Shown here in pieces: positions 27,384 through 34,638 of a stretch of 64,000 nucleotides of DNA. Made by a program: the position numbers and the translations under genes. The DNA is from Achromobacter mucicolens (GTDB lineage: Bacteria > Pseudomonadota > Gammaproteobacteria > Burkholderiales > Burkholderiaceae_B), in assembly GCF_902859725.1 (NCBI RefSeq), contig NZ_CADIJP010000018.1, forward strand, positions 62,001-126,000, read 5' to 3'. How positions within the stretch are numbered: position 1 is the first letter of the stretch; each line of letters begins with the position of its first letter. Below the pieces are notes generated by a model, which was not told where the DNA came from, made no database searches, and saw only the letters and a program-made list of their open reading frames with translations.

Positions 27384-28514
27384 ATGCGCCGCGTATTCCG
27401 GGAAGACCACGAACTCTTTCGCGACCAGGTCAAGCGCTTCATTGCCAGCGAGATCGCACCCCACTATGCCGAGTGGGAAGCCGCCGGCGTGACGCCGCGC
27501 GCGCTGTGGCGGCGCGCGGGCGAAGAGGGGTTGCTCAACTGCGCGCTGCCCGACCCCTATGGAGCGGGCGGCGACTTCGGTCATGCGGCCGTGGTGATCG
27601 AGGAACTGGCCCGCGCGAACTTCCTGGGCGTCGGCTTTTCGATCCATTCCGACATGGTCGCGCCGTACCTGATGAACGTTGGCACAGACTCGCAGAAGCA
27701 GCGCTGGCTGCCCGCCATGACGCGCGGCGAGACCATCGGCGCCATCGCGCTGACCGAGCCCGATGCAGGCAGCGACCTGAAGGCCGTGCGCACCCGCGCG
27801 CGGCGCGATGGCGACCACTTCGTACTGAATGGGCAGAAGACCTTCATCACCAATGGCGTGAACGCGGGCCTGGCCATCGTGCTAGCCAGCACCGATCCGG
27901 ACCTGGGCGCGCGCGGGCTGTCGCTCTTCTGTGTAGAGGAAAACCTGCCCGGCTTTACGAAGGGCGGGCCGCTGCACAAGATCGGCCAGCACAGCCAGGA
28001 CACCTGCGAGCTCTTCTTCAACGATGCGCGCGTACCGGCCGATTGCCTGCTGGGTCCGCTCAACCAGGCGTTCGAGATCATGACGCGCGAACTGGCGCGC
28101 GAACGCCTGGCCATTGCGCTACGCGCGGCAGCCTCGCAGGAAGGGATGCTGGACGAGGCCGCGCAGTACACGCGCGAGCGCAAGGTGTTTGGCCGCCGCG
28201 TGATCGACTACCAGAACACGCGCTTCAAGCTTGCGAACGCACGCGCGCAGAGCGTCATGCTGCGCGTGTTTTTGGACGATTGCCTGGCGCGCATGATGGA
28301 AGGCGAGCTGGACGCCACGACGGCGGCCATCGCCAAGCTCAATGCGACCGAGATGCAGGGCCGCATATTGGACGACCTGCTGCAGTTGTACGGCGGGTAT
28401 GGCTACATGGCGGAATACGGCATCGGCCGCGCCTGGGCCGATGCGCGCGCGCTGCGCATCTTCGGGGGCACGAGCGAGGTCATGCTGGAAATCATCGGCC
28501 GCAGCTTCAATTGA
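27384..28514 (+). CDS. acyl-CoA dehydrogenase family flavoprotein
   Basis: 376 residues with the FAD/substrate motif LTEPDAGSD (123-131), FITNG, and YTRERKVFGRRVIDYQ. The position of Glu376 of medium-chain dehydrogenase reads FGGT, but Glu240 in RERLAIA is placed like the catalytic glutamate of long-chain and isovaleryl-CoA dehydrogenases. It lies 12 bases after the AlgF-like gene, at the end of the cluster. By comparison with prolyl-carrier dehydrogenases of pyrrole pathways it could oxidise the carrier-bound acyl group; a plain catabolic acyl-CoA role is the alternative. Confidence 0.87.
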   Translation: MRRVFREDHELFRDQVKRFIASEIAPHYAEWEAAGVTPRALWRRAGEEGLLNCALPDPYGAGGDFGHAAVVIEELARANFLGVGFSIHSDMVAPYLMNVGTDSQKQRWLPAMTRGETIGAIALTEPDAGSDLKAVRTRARRDGDHFVLNGQKTFITNGVNAGLAIVLASTDPDLGARGLSLFCVEENLPGFTKGGPLHKIGQHSQDTCELFFNDARVPADCLLGPLNQAFEIMTRELARERLAIALRAAASQEGMLDEAAQYTRERKVFGRRVIDYQNTRFKLANARAQSVMLRVFLDDCLARMMEGELDATTAAIAKLNATEMQGRILDDLLQLYGGYGYMAEYGIGRAWADARALRIFGGTSEVMLEIIGRSFN

Positions 28515-28525
28515 CGCGGCGCGCG

Positions 28526-29515
28526 TCAGACGCGCGCGTCCATCCAGGCCTGCATCAAGGCCTGCGCCTCGGGCGTATCGCCGATCACCCACGGGTCCAG
28601 CGCGAAAGCCACGATGCGCTTGGCGCCATAGCCGCGCGCGACCTCCCATTGCTCGTACACCCGGGGGAACTCGGCCGAACGGGCCTTGAACGTCGAGCCG
28701 TCAGTCGCGCCTGACGGCAGTTCCTCGAAGAGCTCCAGGATCAGGTCGAAAGACGCGCGGCGTTCCAGCAGCATGTCGTGCAGCGGCGCCAGCGCGCGCA
28801 GATTGTCCATCCCCGCCACGCCCACGCCATCCTGGATCATGGGATGGATACCCACGTGGTCCAGAATGCGGCTCCACAGCGTCGCCAGCGACCCATTGCC
28901 CGGCAGCCGGCTGAAATAGGTAGAGATGCAGGGCACGCTGCTGCTGGTGTCCTGCGCCGCGCGCGACAGCGCGTCCAGCCACGGCATCAGCAGCGACTGG
29001 CGCTCGGCGGACGCCCAGTTGTACTGTTCCAGCTCATACGGCAGATACCATCCGCGGAAGGCGCGGCGCTGGTTCCAGCCGGATTCGCGCATGTACGCGA
29101 TGCCGCGCTCGCGTGTCTGGTCCAGGAAGGCGGCCAGCGCGGGGATGTCGGCGCGGGCCAGCACGTCCCACCAGCGCTGGTCATACGGCAGGCCGACGTG
29201 AATGCCCAGGCCCTGGTGCGCGGCTTCGTCGAACAGCGTGTCCAGCAGCGCGCCGGGCGCCATCCAGTCGTCAGGCCGCCCGCCCTCCAGGCCGGTCCAT
29301 TGCAGGAAGATCTCGCGGCTGCCCAGCCGCCGGAAGCTGCGCAGCCGCAGACGCCAGTCGTCAGCCGTCAGGTCCGCGTGGCTGCGCCAGAGCTGCAGGA
29401 ACGTGGCATTTACGGAAACGGGCGGCGAGCATGCCGCCAAGGGCGCCAGCGCGCCGAGGGCCAGCGCCTGAAACAGGCGCCGGCGCAGGGGGGACTTGAG
29501 CTGCGGATGTTCCAG
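28526..29515 (-). CDS. DUF4434-like lipoprotein, putative glycoside hydrolase-type barrel; non-AUG start
   Basis: About 329 residues. The frame contains a clean lipoprotein signal (basic LRRRL, hydrophobic ALALGALAP, lipobox LAAC) followed by a domain with NATFLQLW, FLQWTGLEG and WYLPYELEQYNW, the pattern of DUF4434 proteins related to glycoside hydrolases. No ATG, GTG or upstream TTG is in frame after the preceding stop at 29531-29533; CTG at 29513-29515 is the only codon that keeps the whole signal, while TTG at 29440 would delete it. It faces the exopolysaccharide cluster end to end and could trim or bind the polymer. Function is inferred from the fold family only. Confidence 0.68.
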   Translation of the reverse strand: MEHPQLKSPLRRRLFQALALGALAPLAACSPPVSVNATFLQLWRSHADLTADDWRLRLRSFRRLGSREIFLQWTGLEGGRPDDWMAPGALLDTLFDEAAHQGLGIHVGLPYDQRWWDVLARADIPALAAFLDQTRERGIAYMRESGWNQRRAFRGWYLPYELEQYNWASAERQSLLMPWLDALSRAAQDTSSSVPCISTYFSRLPGNGSLATLWSRILDHVGIHPMIQDGVGVAGMDNLRALAPLHDMLLERRASFDLILELFEELPSGATDGSTFKARSAEFPRVYEQWEVARGYGAKRIVAFALDPWVIGDTPEAQALMQAWMDARV

Positions 29516-29530
29516 AAGACTGCCCTGCCC

Positions 29531-29944
29531 TTATCCGCGGTTGCCGAAGATGCCCGAAAGCGAACCCAGCAGATCGGCCGGGTTGAAGGATTGGCCGGGT
29601 TGCACCGCGCCGTCAGGCGTGGCCTTATCGACCAGTTGCGGCAGCAGGGCCGACAGGGAATCCAGCACGGCGCTCTCGTCTTGCCCCGTCTTGGCGGCCA
29701 GTTCGTTCACGACGCCGGGATCCAGCACGGCGCCGAGCTGGCTCGGGCTGACGGGCAGGTTCTGACCCGTGCCCACCCATGACGCCACGACTTCGCCCAG
29801 TCCGCCCTTCTGGAAGCTGGCGATCAGCCCGGTCAGGCCGCCGGGGTACTTGTTCAGTTGTTCGATCAGCGCGGGCAGCAGCGAGGCCGATCCGCCTTGC
29901 TGACCGCCGCCGGCCATCGAGGCCAAAGTGTCCAATAGGCTCAT
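29531..29944 (-). CDS. YidB-like DUF937 protein
   Basis: 137 residues, starting MSLLDTLASMAGGGQQGG and ending in NPADLLGSLSGIFGNRG. The glycine/serine-rich helical composition and the LGAVLDPGVVNELAAKTG segment match the DUF937/YidB family, whose function is unknown. It lies 18 bases upstream of the DUF4434-like lipoprotein and in the same reading frame, so the two are probably co-transcribed. Confidence 0.8.
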   Translation of the reverse strand: MSLLDTLASMAGGGQQGGSASLLPALIEQLNKYPGGLTGLIASFQKGGLGEVVASWVGTGQNLPVSPSQLGAVLDPGVVNELAAKTGQDESAVLDSLSALLPQLVDKATPDGAVQPGQSFNPADLLGSLSGIFGNRG

Positions 29945-30072
29945 TGCCGCGCTCCTGAAAAAGTCGGGAAATCAGTATAGGCCCATGAAAAGCGCGGTGT
30001 GCGTCAATGCTGTTGCCGCCGGCGACGACTTTGCAAAAGTTGTAAATCGCGCGCGTGGCCACGCGATCCGGT

Positions 30073-31314
30073 TCATCCTTTGGCCGGGGCCGCCGATGCC
30101 CGCAGCGCCTTCAACGCCTTTTGGCCCGCGCGCCCGTCCGGCGGCAGTCCCAATTCGCGCTGGGCGGCCTGCAAGGCCTGGCGCGTGCGGGCGCCGATCA
30201 TGCCGTCGGGTTCGCCCAGGTCGTAACCCCGGGCGATCAAGAGGCGCTGCAGCTCGCGCCGCTCGGCGCGCGACAGGCCAGGATCGTCCGTTGGCCAGGC
30301 CTGCAATAGCGGACCGCCGCCCCGCAAACGGTCTGACAGATGCGCGATCGCCAGCGCGTAGCTTTCGGCCGCGTTGTACGAATACAAGGCGTCGAAATTG
30401 CGCGTGACGAGGAACGCCGGGCCGTTGCGGCCGGCCGGCAGCAGCAGCCCGGCCGGGGTGTCGCCCGCCGGCAACGCCTGCCCGTCGGCGCGCGTCACGC
30501 CCTGTCTGGCCCACGCGGACATCGGGCGCTTGTTCTTGCGGCCTGCCCCGGACGTATCCAGCCCGGCCGGCAGCTTGACCTCATAGCCCCAGGCCAGCCC
30601 CGGATTCCAGCCCGCACGCTTGAGGAAGTTGGCCGTCGACCCCAGCGCATCCGGCACGCTGTCGACGAGATCCCGGCGGCCATCGCCGTCAAAGTCAACC
30701 GCCAGCCGCAGGTAAGTGGACGGCATGAACTGGGTCTGACCAAACGCGCCCGCCCAGGATCCGACAAGACGCTCGGGCGCGATGTGCTCGTCCTGGATGA
30801 TCTTCAGCGTGGCAAAGAACTCGCCGCGGAAATACGCCTGCCGCCGGCCGTAGCACGACAGCGTGGACAGCGAGGTCAGCAACGGCCGGCCGCCCAGCGT
30901 GCGGCCGAAATTGCTTTCCACGCCCCACACCGCGGCGATGGTGGCCGGGTCCACGCCATAGCGCACCGAGGCCCGGTCCAGCTCGGCCTGCCAGCGCGCC
31001 ATGCCGGCCTGCCCGTCGGCCACGCGCTCGTCGTCCACCAGGCCCGCCATGTAGTCCCAGATGGGCGTCTTGAATTCCGGCTGCGCGTCCAGCAGATCGA
31101 TCACCGCCATGTCGGGCACAAGCTGGGCGGTATGCGTGTCGAACGTCGCGCCCGAGACGCCGGCCTTCAAGGCGGGCGCCCGCAGTGTTGACAGGCAGGC
31201 GGCAAAGGAGTCGGCGGCCAGCGCCGCGGGCGCGGGCAGGATCAGCACGGCGGTCGTCATTGCGGCGGTCGTCACCGCGGCGCGGGCTCGCGCGCCGCTC
31301 AACAGGGATTTCAT
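30073..31314 (-). CDS. MltB-type lytic murein transglycosylase with C-terminal peptidoglycan-binding domain
   Basis: 413 residues: signal peptide (about 1-34), an SLT_2 catalytic domain with VWGVESNFGR (Glu133 as the catalytic acid), GAFGQTQFMPSTYL and DFDGDGRRDL motifs, and a C-terminal PG_binding_1 domain (about 345-405, with LIARGYDLGEPDGMIGARTR). It cleaves murein glycan strands to 1,6-anhydroMurNAc ends in the periplasm. There is no lipobox, so it is soluble, like the MltB family members of this type in other Burkholderiales. Its start overlaps the MOSC gene stop by four bases. Confidence 0.92.
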   Translation of the reverse strand: MKSLLSGARARAAVTTAAMTTAVLILPAPAALAADSFAACLSTLRAPALKAGVSGATFDTHTAQLVPDMAVIDLLDAQPEFKTPIWDYMAGLVDDERVADGQAGMARWQAELDRASVRYGVDPATIAAVWGVESNFGRTLGGRPLLTSLSTLSCYGRRQAYFRGEFFATLKIIQDEHIAPERLVGSWAGAFGQTQFMPSTYLRLAVDFDGDGRRDLVDSVPDALGSTANFLKRAGWNPGLAWGYEVKLPAGLDTSGAGRKNKRPMSAWARQGVTRADGQALPAGDTPAGLLLPAGRNGPAFLVTRNFDALYSYNAAESYALAIAHLSDRLRGGGPLLQAWPTDDPGLSRAERRELQRLLIARGYDLGEPDGMIGARTRQALQAAQRELGLPPDGRAGQKALKALRASAAPAKG

Positions 31315-32027
31315 GCTTGGGATTCCTTGGGAGGTGCGATCGCGGCATCGCCTTGCAGGCGCCGCGTCCAGTCTTCGACTTCACCGGCACGGGCGCGCTT
31401 TTCAAACAGCGCACGCCAGTTGGGCGACAGTTCCGGCAGCGCCGCAAGCGCGTGCAGCACGTCGGGATCGAGCACCCGGCGATTCAGGATGTCCTGCACG
31501 CGCGCCAGCGTCCATTGCGGATGCGGCCGCTCCGCAAGCGTGAGGGTGTCGCCAGCCGACAGCCAGCCCGTCTGCAGCACGCGGTAATACCAGCCCGTCA
31601 TGCCGCTGGCCTGAACCTGCGCGGCCATGCCCTTGTGCTGGAACCGGTGGTCCAGTTTCCAGCATGGCTGGCGCGCCTGCGACACCTGGATCAGCGCCGT
31701 GCCCGCGCGATAGGTGTCGCCCACGCATACGTCGCTTTCGGTCATGCCGGTCGTGGAAAGATTTTCGCCGAAGGCGCCGGGCGCACGCAGCACGGCGCGT
31801 TCGCCCAGCGCCTGGCGCCACGCGGGATAGTGGTCGCGCGCATAGTGATGCAACGCCTTTTCCGGGCCGCCATGAAAGCGCCGGTCCGCCTGTTCGTCCC
31901 CGTCCAGCCCTTCCAGGCCCAGCCAGCGCCGTTCGGCAACCGGCTGCTTGTCGATGCCGCTGTCGCGTCCCGAATCGCCCAGCGGCCGCACCTCGCCCGT
32001 CAGCAGGGCGTCGATCGTGATGTTCAT
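31311..32027 (-). CDS. MOSC domain protein, YiiM-like
   Basis: 238 residues. DRRFHGGPEKALHHYARDHY and FGENLSTTGM are the core motifs of MOSC/YiiM proteins, with a conserved cysteine in ARQPCWKL that is the likely site for molybdenum cofactor sulfur. E. coli YiiM reduces 6-N-hydroxylaminopurine. The ATG at 32027 has GGAAG eight bases upstream; an ATG at 32042 would start on that ribosome site. It follows the DUF455 gene closely. Confidence 0.87.
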   Translation of the reverse strand: MNITIDALLTGEVRPLGDSGRDSGIDKQPVAERRWLGLEGLDGDEQADRRFHGGPEKALHHYARDHYPAWRQALGERAVLRAPGAFGENLSTTGMTESDVCVGDTYRAGTALIQVSQARQPCWKLDHRFQHKGMAAQVQASGMTGWYYRVLQTGWLSAGDTLTLAERPHPQWTLARVQDILNRRVLDPDVLHALAALPELSPNWRALFEKRARAGEVEDWTRRLQGDAAIAPPKESQA

Positions 32028-32042
32028 CTTTCCGTCTTCCAA

Positions 32043-32867
32043 TCAGCCGGCCTGCAGCGCGGCAAGCTCGTCGTCGTCGAATCCAGCGGCGCGCCGCGCC
32101 TCCAGGTTGAAAGGGCCACGCAGGCGAGGCGCCTGGTAGCGCGCCGCCAGTTCGGCGTAGCAGGCGACCGGCTCCTTGCCCGCCAGCGCGCACTGCTGCT
32201 TGTACCAATGGTTGCCGATCGCGACATGGCCGATTTCGTCGCGCAGGATGATGTCCACGATGGCGGCGCTTTGCGCATCGCCCGCGCCCGCCAGTTTGTT
32301 CCGGATCATGGGGGACGCGTCCAGGCCGCGCGCCTCGAGCGTGCGCGGCACCAGCGCCAGGCGCGCCAGCAGGTCGTCTTGCGTGCGCTCAGCCATGTCC
32401 CACAAGCCGTTGTGCGCGGGGAAGTCGCCGTAGGCGAATCCCAGCGCGTCCAGCCGCTGGCGCAGCAGGTCGAAATGCAGCGCCTCTTCGCGCGCCACGC
32501 GCAGCCAGTCGCGGTAGAACGCCTCGGGCATGCCGGCAAAACGCCACATGATGTCCAGCGCCAGGTTCACGGCGTTGAACTCGATGTGGGCCAGCGCGTG
32601 CAAGAGCGCCGCGCGGCCCTCCTGCGTGGCCATGGAACGCTGGCTGACCTGGGCCGGCGGGACCAGTTCGGGCCGCGGCGGGCGGCCGGGCAATCCCGCG
32701 ACCGGCGCAAAGACGCGTGCGCAATCGAGCCGCGCATCGTCGGCAATGGCGCGCACGCGCGCCAGCTTCTCGGACCATGCCGTGGCGGCCAGCGCCGCCA
32801 GCGCCTGCGCGCGGATGCAACGCGCATCGTCCTCCTGCCCGCCGGGGGCCGTCTTGCTGCTGTCCAT
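32043..32867 (-). CDS. DUF455 ferritin-like protein
   Basis: 274 residues with helical pairs carrying acidic/histidine motifs that suit a di-iron site: HIEFNAVNLALD, REEALHFDLL and RDEIGHVAIGNHWY. This is the DUF455 family, related to MiaE-like ferritin-fold oxygenases; the actual reaction is not known. It heads a short minus-strand group with the MOSC and transglycosylase genes, and is divergent from the FemAB-like gene. Confidence 0.88.
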   Translation of the reverse strand: MDSSKTAPGGQEDDARCIRAQALAALAATAWSEKLARVRAIADDARLDCARVFAPVAGLPGRPPRPELVPPAQVSQRSMATQEGRAALLHALAHIEFNAVNLALDIMWRFAGMPEAFYRDWLRVAREEALHFDLLRQRLDALGFAYGDFPAHNGLWDMAERTQDDLLARLALVPRTLEARGLDASPMIRNKLAGAGDAQSAAIVDIILRDEIGHVAIGNHWYKQQCALAGKEPVACYAELAARYQAPRLRGPFNLEARRAAGFDDDELAALQAG

Positions 32868-32963
32868 GTTGCCGTCATTCCCGGGCGCCGCCTGGGCGCC
32901 TCAAATCCCTGTCATTGCCATGGCTTGCACGCCAGGCGTTGCCGAAGACTTTATCATTCGCGG

Positions 32964-34097
32964 ATGGATCCCTTGCGCCTTACCTTGGAAACCGATCTGT
33001 CCCGCATCGACGCCCGGCAATGGGACGCGCTGGCCGGGGATCAGCCTTTTCTGCGCCACGCCTTTCTGCTGGCGCTGCACGAGACCGGCTGCGCATCGCG
33101 CCAGACGGGCTGGGCGCCGCATTTCATGGCGCTGTGGCGGGACGATGTGCTGGCCGGTGCGGTGCCGCTCTACCTGAAGTCGCATTCGCGCGGCGAGTAT
33201 GTGTTCGACTACGCGTGGGCCGACGCCTTTCAGCGGCACGACATGCGCTACTACCCGAAGCTGTTGTCGGCCATCCCGTTCACGCCGGTCACCGGCCCGC
33301 GGCTGTTGGCGGCCAACGACGAAGACCGCGCGACGCTGGTGCGCGGGCTGGTCGCGTTTGCCGAAGAGGTCAACGTGTCGTCGCTGCACCTGCTGTTTCC
33401 CATCGACGCCGACGTGCGCGCGTTGCGGGAAGCCGGCTTCATGATCCGCGAGAGCGTGCAGTTTCACTGGACCAACGCGGGCTACGCCGACTTCGACGCG
33501 TTCCTGTCCGCCATGAGCCACGACAAGCGCAAGAAGATCCGCCAGGACCGCAAGAAGGTCGCGGCCGCCGGCCTCGCGTTCCGCTGGCTGCGCGGCGGCG
33601 AAATCGGCGTGAAGGAACTGGATTTCTTCTACAGCTGCTACTGCCGCACCTACTTCAACCACGGCAACCCGCCCTACCTGAGCCGCGAGTTCTTCGAGCA
33701 GGCGCATCGCGACCAGCCCGACGCCTTCGTGCTGATCCTGGCCGAACGCGACGGCGAGCCGGTGGCGTGCGCCCTCAACCTGGCGGGCGGCGAGGCCCTG
33801 TACGGGCGCTACTGGGGTGCGACGGAATACGTGCCGGGTCTGCATTTCGAGACGTGCTACATGCAGTCGATCGCGTATTGCATTGCGCATGGGATCGCGC
33901 GCTTTGAAGGCGGCGCGCAGGGCGAACACAAGATGGCGCGCGGCCTGCTGCCCACGCCGACGTGGTCAGCGCACTGGGTGGCGCACCCGGGTTTTGCCGA
34001 GGCGATCCAGAACTTCCTGGATGAGGAAACCGCGGCAGTGACGGACTATCTGGGAGAGCTGGAATCGCATACGCCCTTCAAGGGGCGAGGTGACTGA
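32964..34097 (+). CDS. FemAB/GNAT-like N-acyltransferase (DUF482, COG3146)
   Basis: 377 residues. Motifs include YVFDYAWADAFQRHDMRYYP, FTPVTGPRLL, the basic MSHDKRKKIRQDRKKV segment and a C-terminal GARFEGGAQGEHK-like stretch, all typical of the uncharacterised peptidogalycan-biosynthesis type acyltransferases in proteobacteria. The ATG at 32964 is chosen because the similarity begins there and the frame upstream lies antisense to DUF455 and others. Substrate is unknown. Confidence 0.87.
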   Translation: MDPLRLTLETDLSRIDARQWDALAGDQPFLRHAFLLALHETGCASRQTGWAPHFMALWRDDVLAGAVPLYLKSHSRGEYVFDYAWADAFQRHDMRYYPKLLSAIPFTPVTGPRLLAANDEDRATLVRGLVAFAEEVNVSSLHLLFPIDADVRALREAGFMIRESVQFHWTNAGYADFDAFLSAMSHDKRKKIRQDRKKVAAAGLAFRWLRGGEIGVKELDFFYSCYCRTYFNHGNPPYLSREFFEQAHRDQPDAFVLILAERDGEPVACALNLAGGEALYGRYWGATEYVPGLHFETCYMQSIAYCIAHGIARFEGGAQGEHKMARGLLPTPTWSAHWVAHPGFAEAIQNFLDEETAAVTDYLGELESHTPFKGRGD

Positions 34098-34144
34098 CGT
34101 CGGCAGCGGCGTCAGTCACCGGCACAAGCCAGACCGCCTTGCCG

Positions 34145-34615
34145 TCAGAGGAAGCGGTCCAGCAGCTTGCGGCTGTGTTTGTCCAGCGACTGGATGTCGC
34201 GCACCAGATAGAAGATGCCGTGGTTGTCGGCGATGAGCAGCGTCTGCGCGGACAGGCGGCGGATGTCTTCTTCGCCGCGCAGCGTGAACGAGGTCGCGCC
34301 GCGGTCGGTCTCGACCTTCCAGACGCTGGGCGTGGCGTAGGTGGACACGCTGGTCAGCTTGCGGATCTCGGGCATGAACTCGCGGCTGGCGAGTTCTTCT
34401 TCGATCAGGGCGCGCGGCTCGGCGGGGACGTCGGACAGGTGTTCGATCCACAGCAGCTCGTGCCCGTCGCTGGTCACCAGCGACAGGCCGCGGCCCGCCT
34501 CGCTGATCGGGAAGGCGCGCACCGGCAGGACGCCTTCATGCGACTCGCCGTCGGCGGACTGGAACTCCAGGCGGCCAAAGGCGTTGCGGCGCAATTGAAA
34601 GAACGGCAAGGTCAT
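34145..34615 (-). CDS. DUF1854 protein associated with cyanophycin metabolism
   Basis: 156 residues. The ending, IADNHGIFYLVRDIQSLDKHSRKLLDRFL, and the LPVRAFPIS segment are typical of DUF1854. In beta-proteobacteria this family sits beside cphA genes and the ABC transporter found here, so a role in cyanophycin handling is inferred from context. It follows the transporter gene by 23 bases on the same strand. Confidence 0.87.
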   Translation of the reverse strand: MTLPFFQLRRNAFGRLEFQSADGESHEGVLPVRAFPISEAGRGLSLVTSDGHELLWIEHLSDVPAEPRALIEEELASREFMPEIRKLTSVSTYATPSVWKVETDRGATSFTLRGEEDIRRLSAQTLLIADNHGIFYLVRDIQSLDKHSRKLLDRFL

Positions 34616-34638
34616 GGCGAGGTTATTCCGTTTCCGCG

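Noticed and set aside
27384-28514. Acyl-CoA dehydrogenase as an inactive enzyme because the usual C-terminal Glu position is Gly.
   Set aside because: Glu240 in RERLAIA is placed like the catalytic residue of isovaleryl- and long-chain-type enzymes, so activity is expected.
14465-28514. Cellulose synthesis (bcs/wss) operon.
   Set aside because: There is a BcsB-like protein and acetylation-type genes, but no BcsA with a PilZ domain, no BcsC and no endoglucanase BcsZ; the synthase is NfrB-like and wecB points to ManNAc.
28520-28536. GC-rich 8-bp palindrome between the convergent acyl-CoA dehydrogenase and DUF4434 genes.
   Set aside because: Only a one-base loop and no T run on either strand; alternating CG sequence makes it likely by chance. 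Not counted as a terminator.
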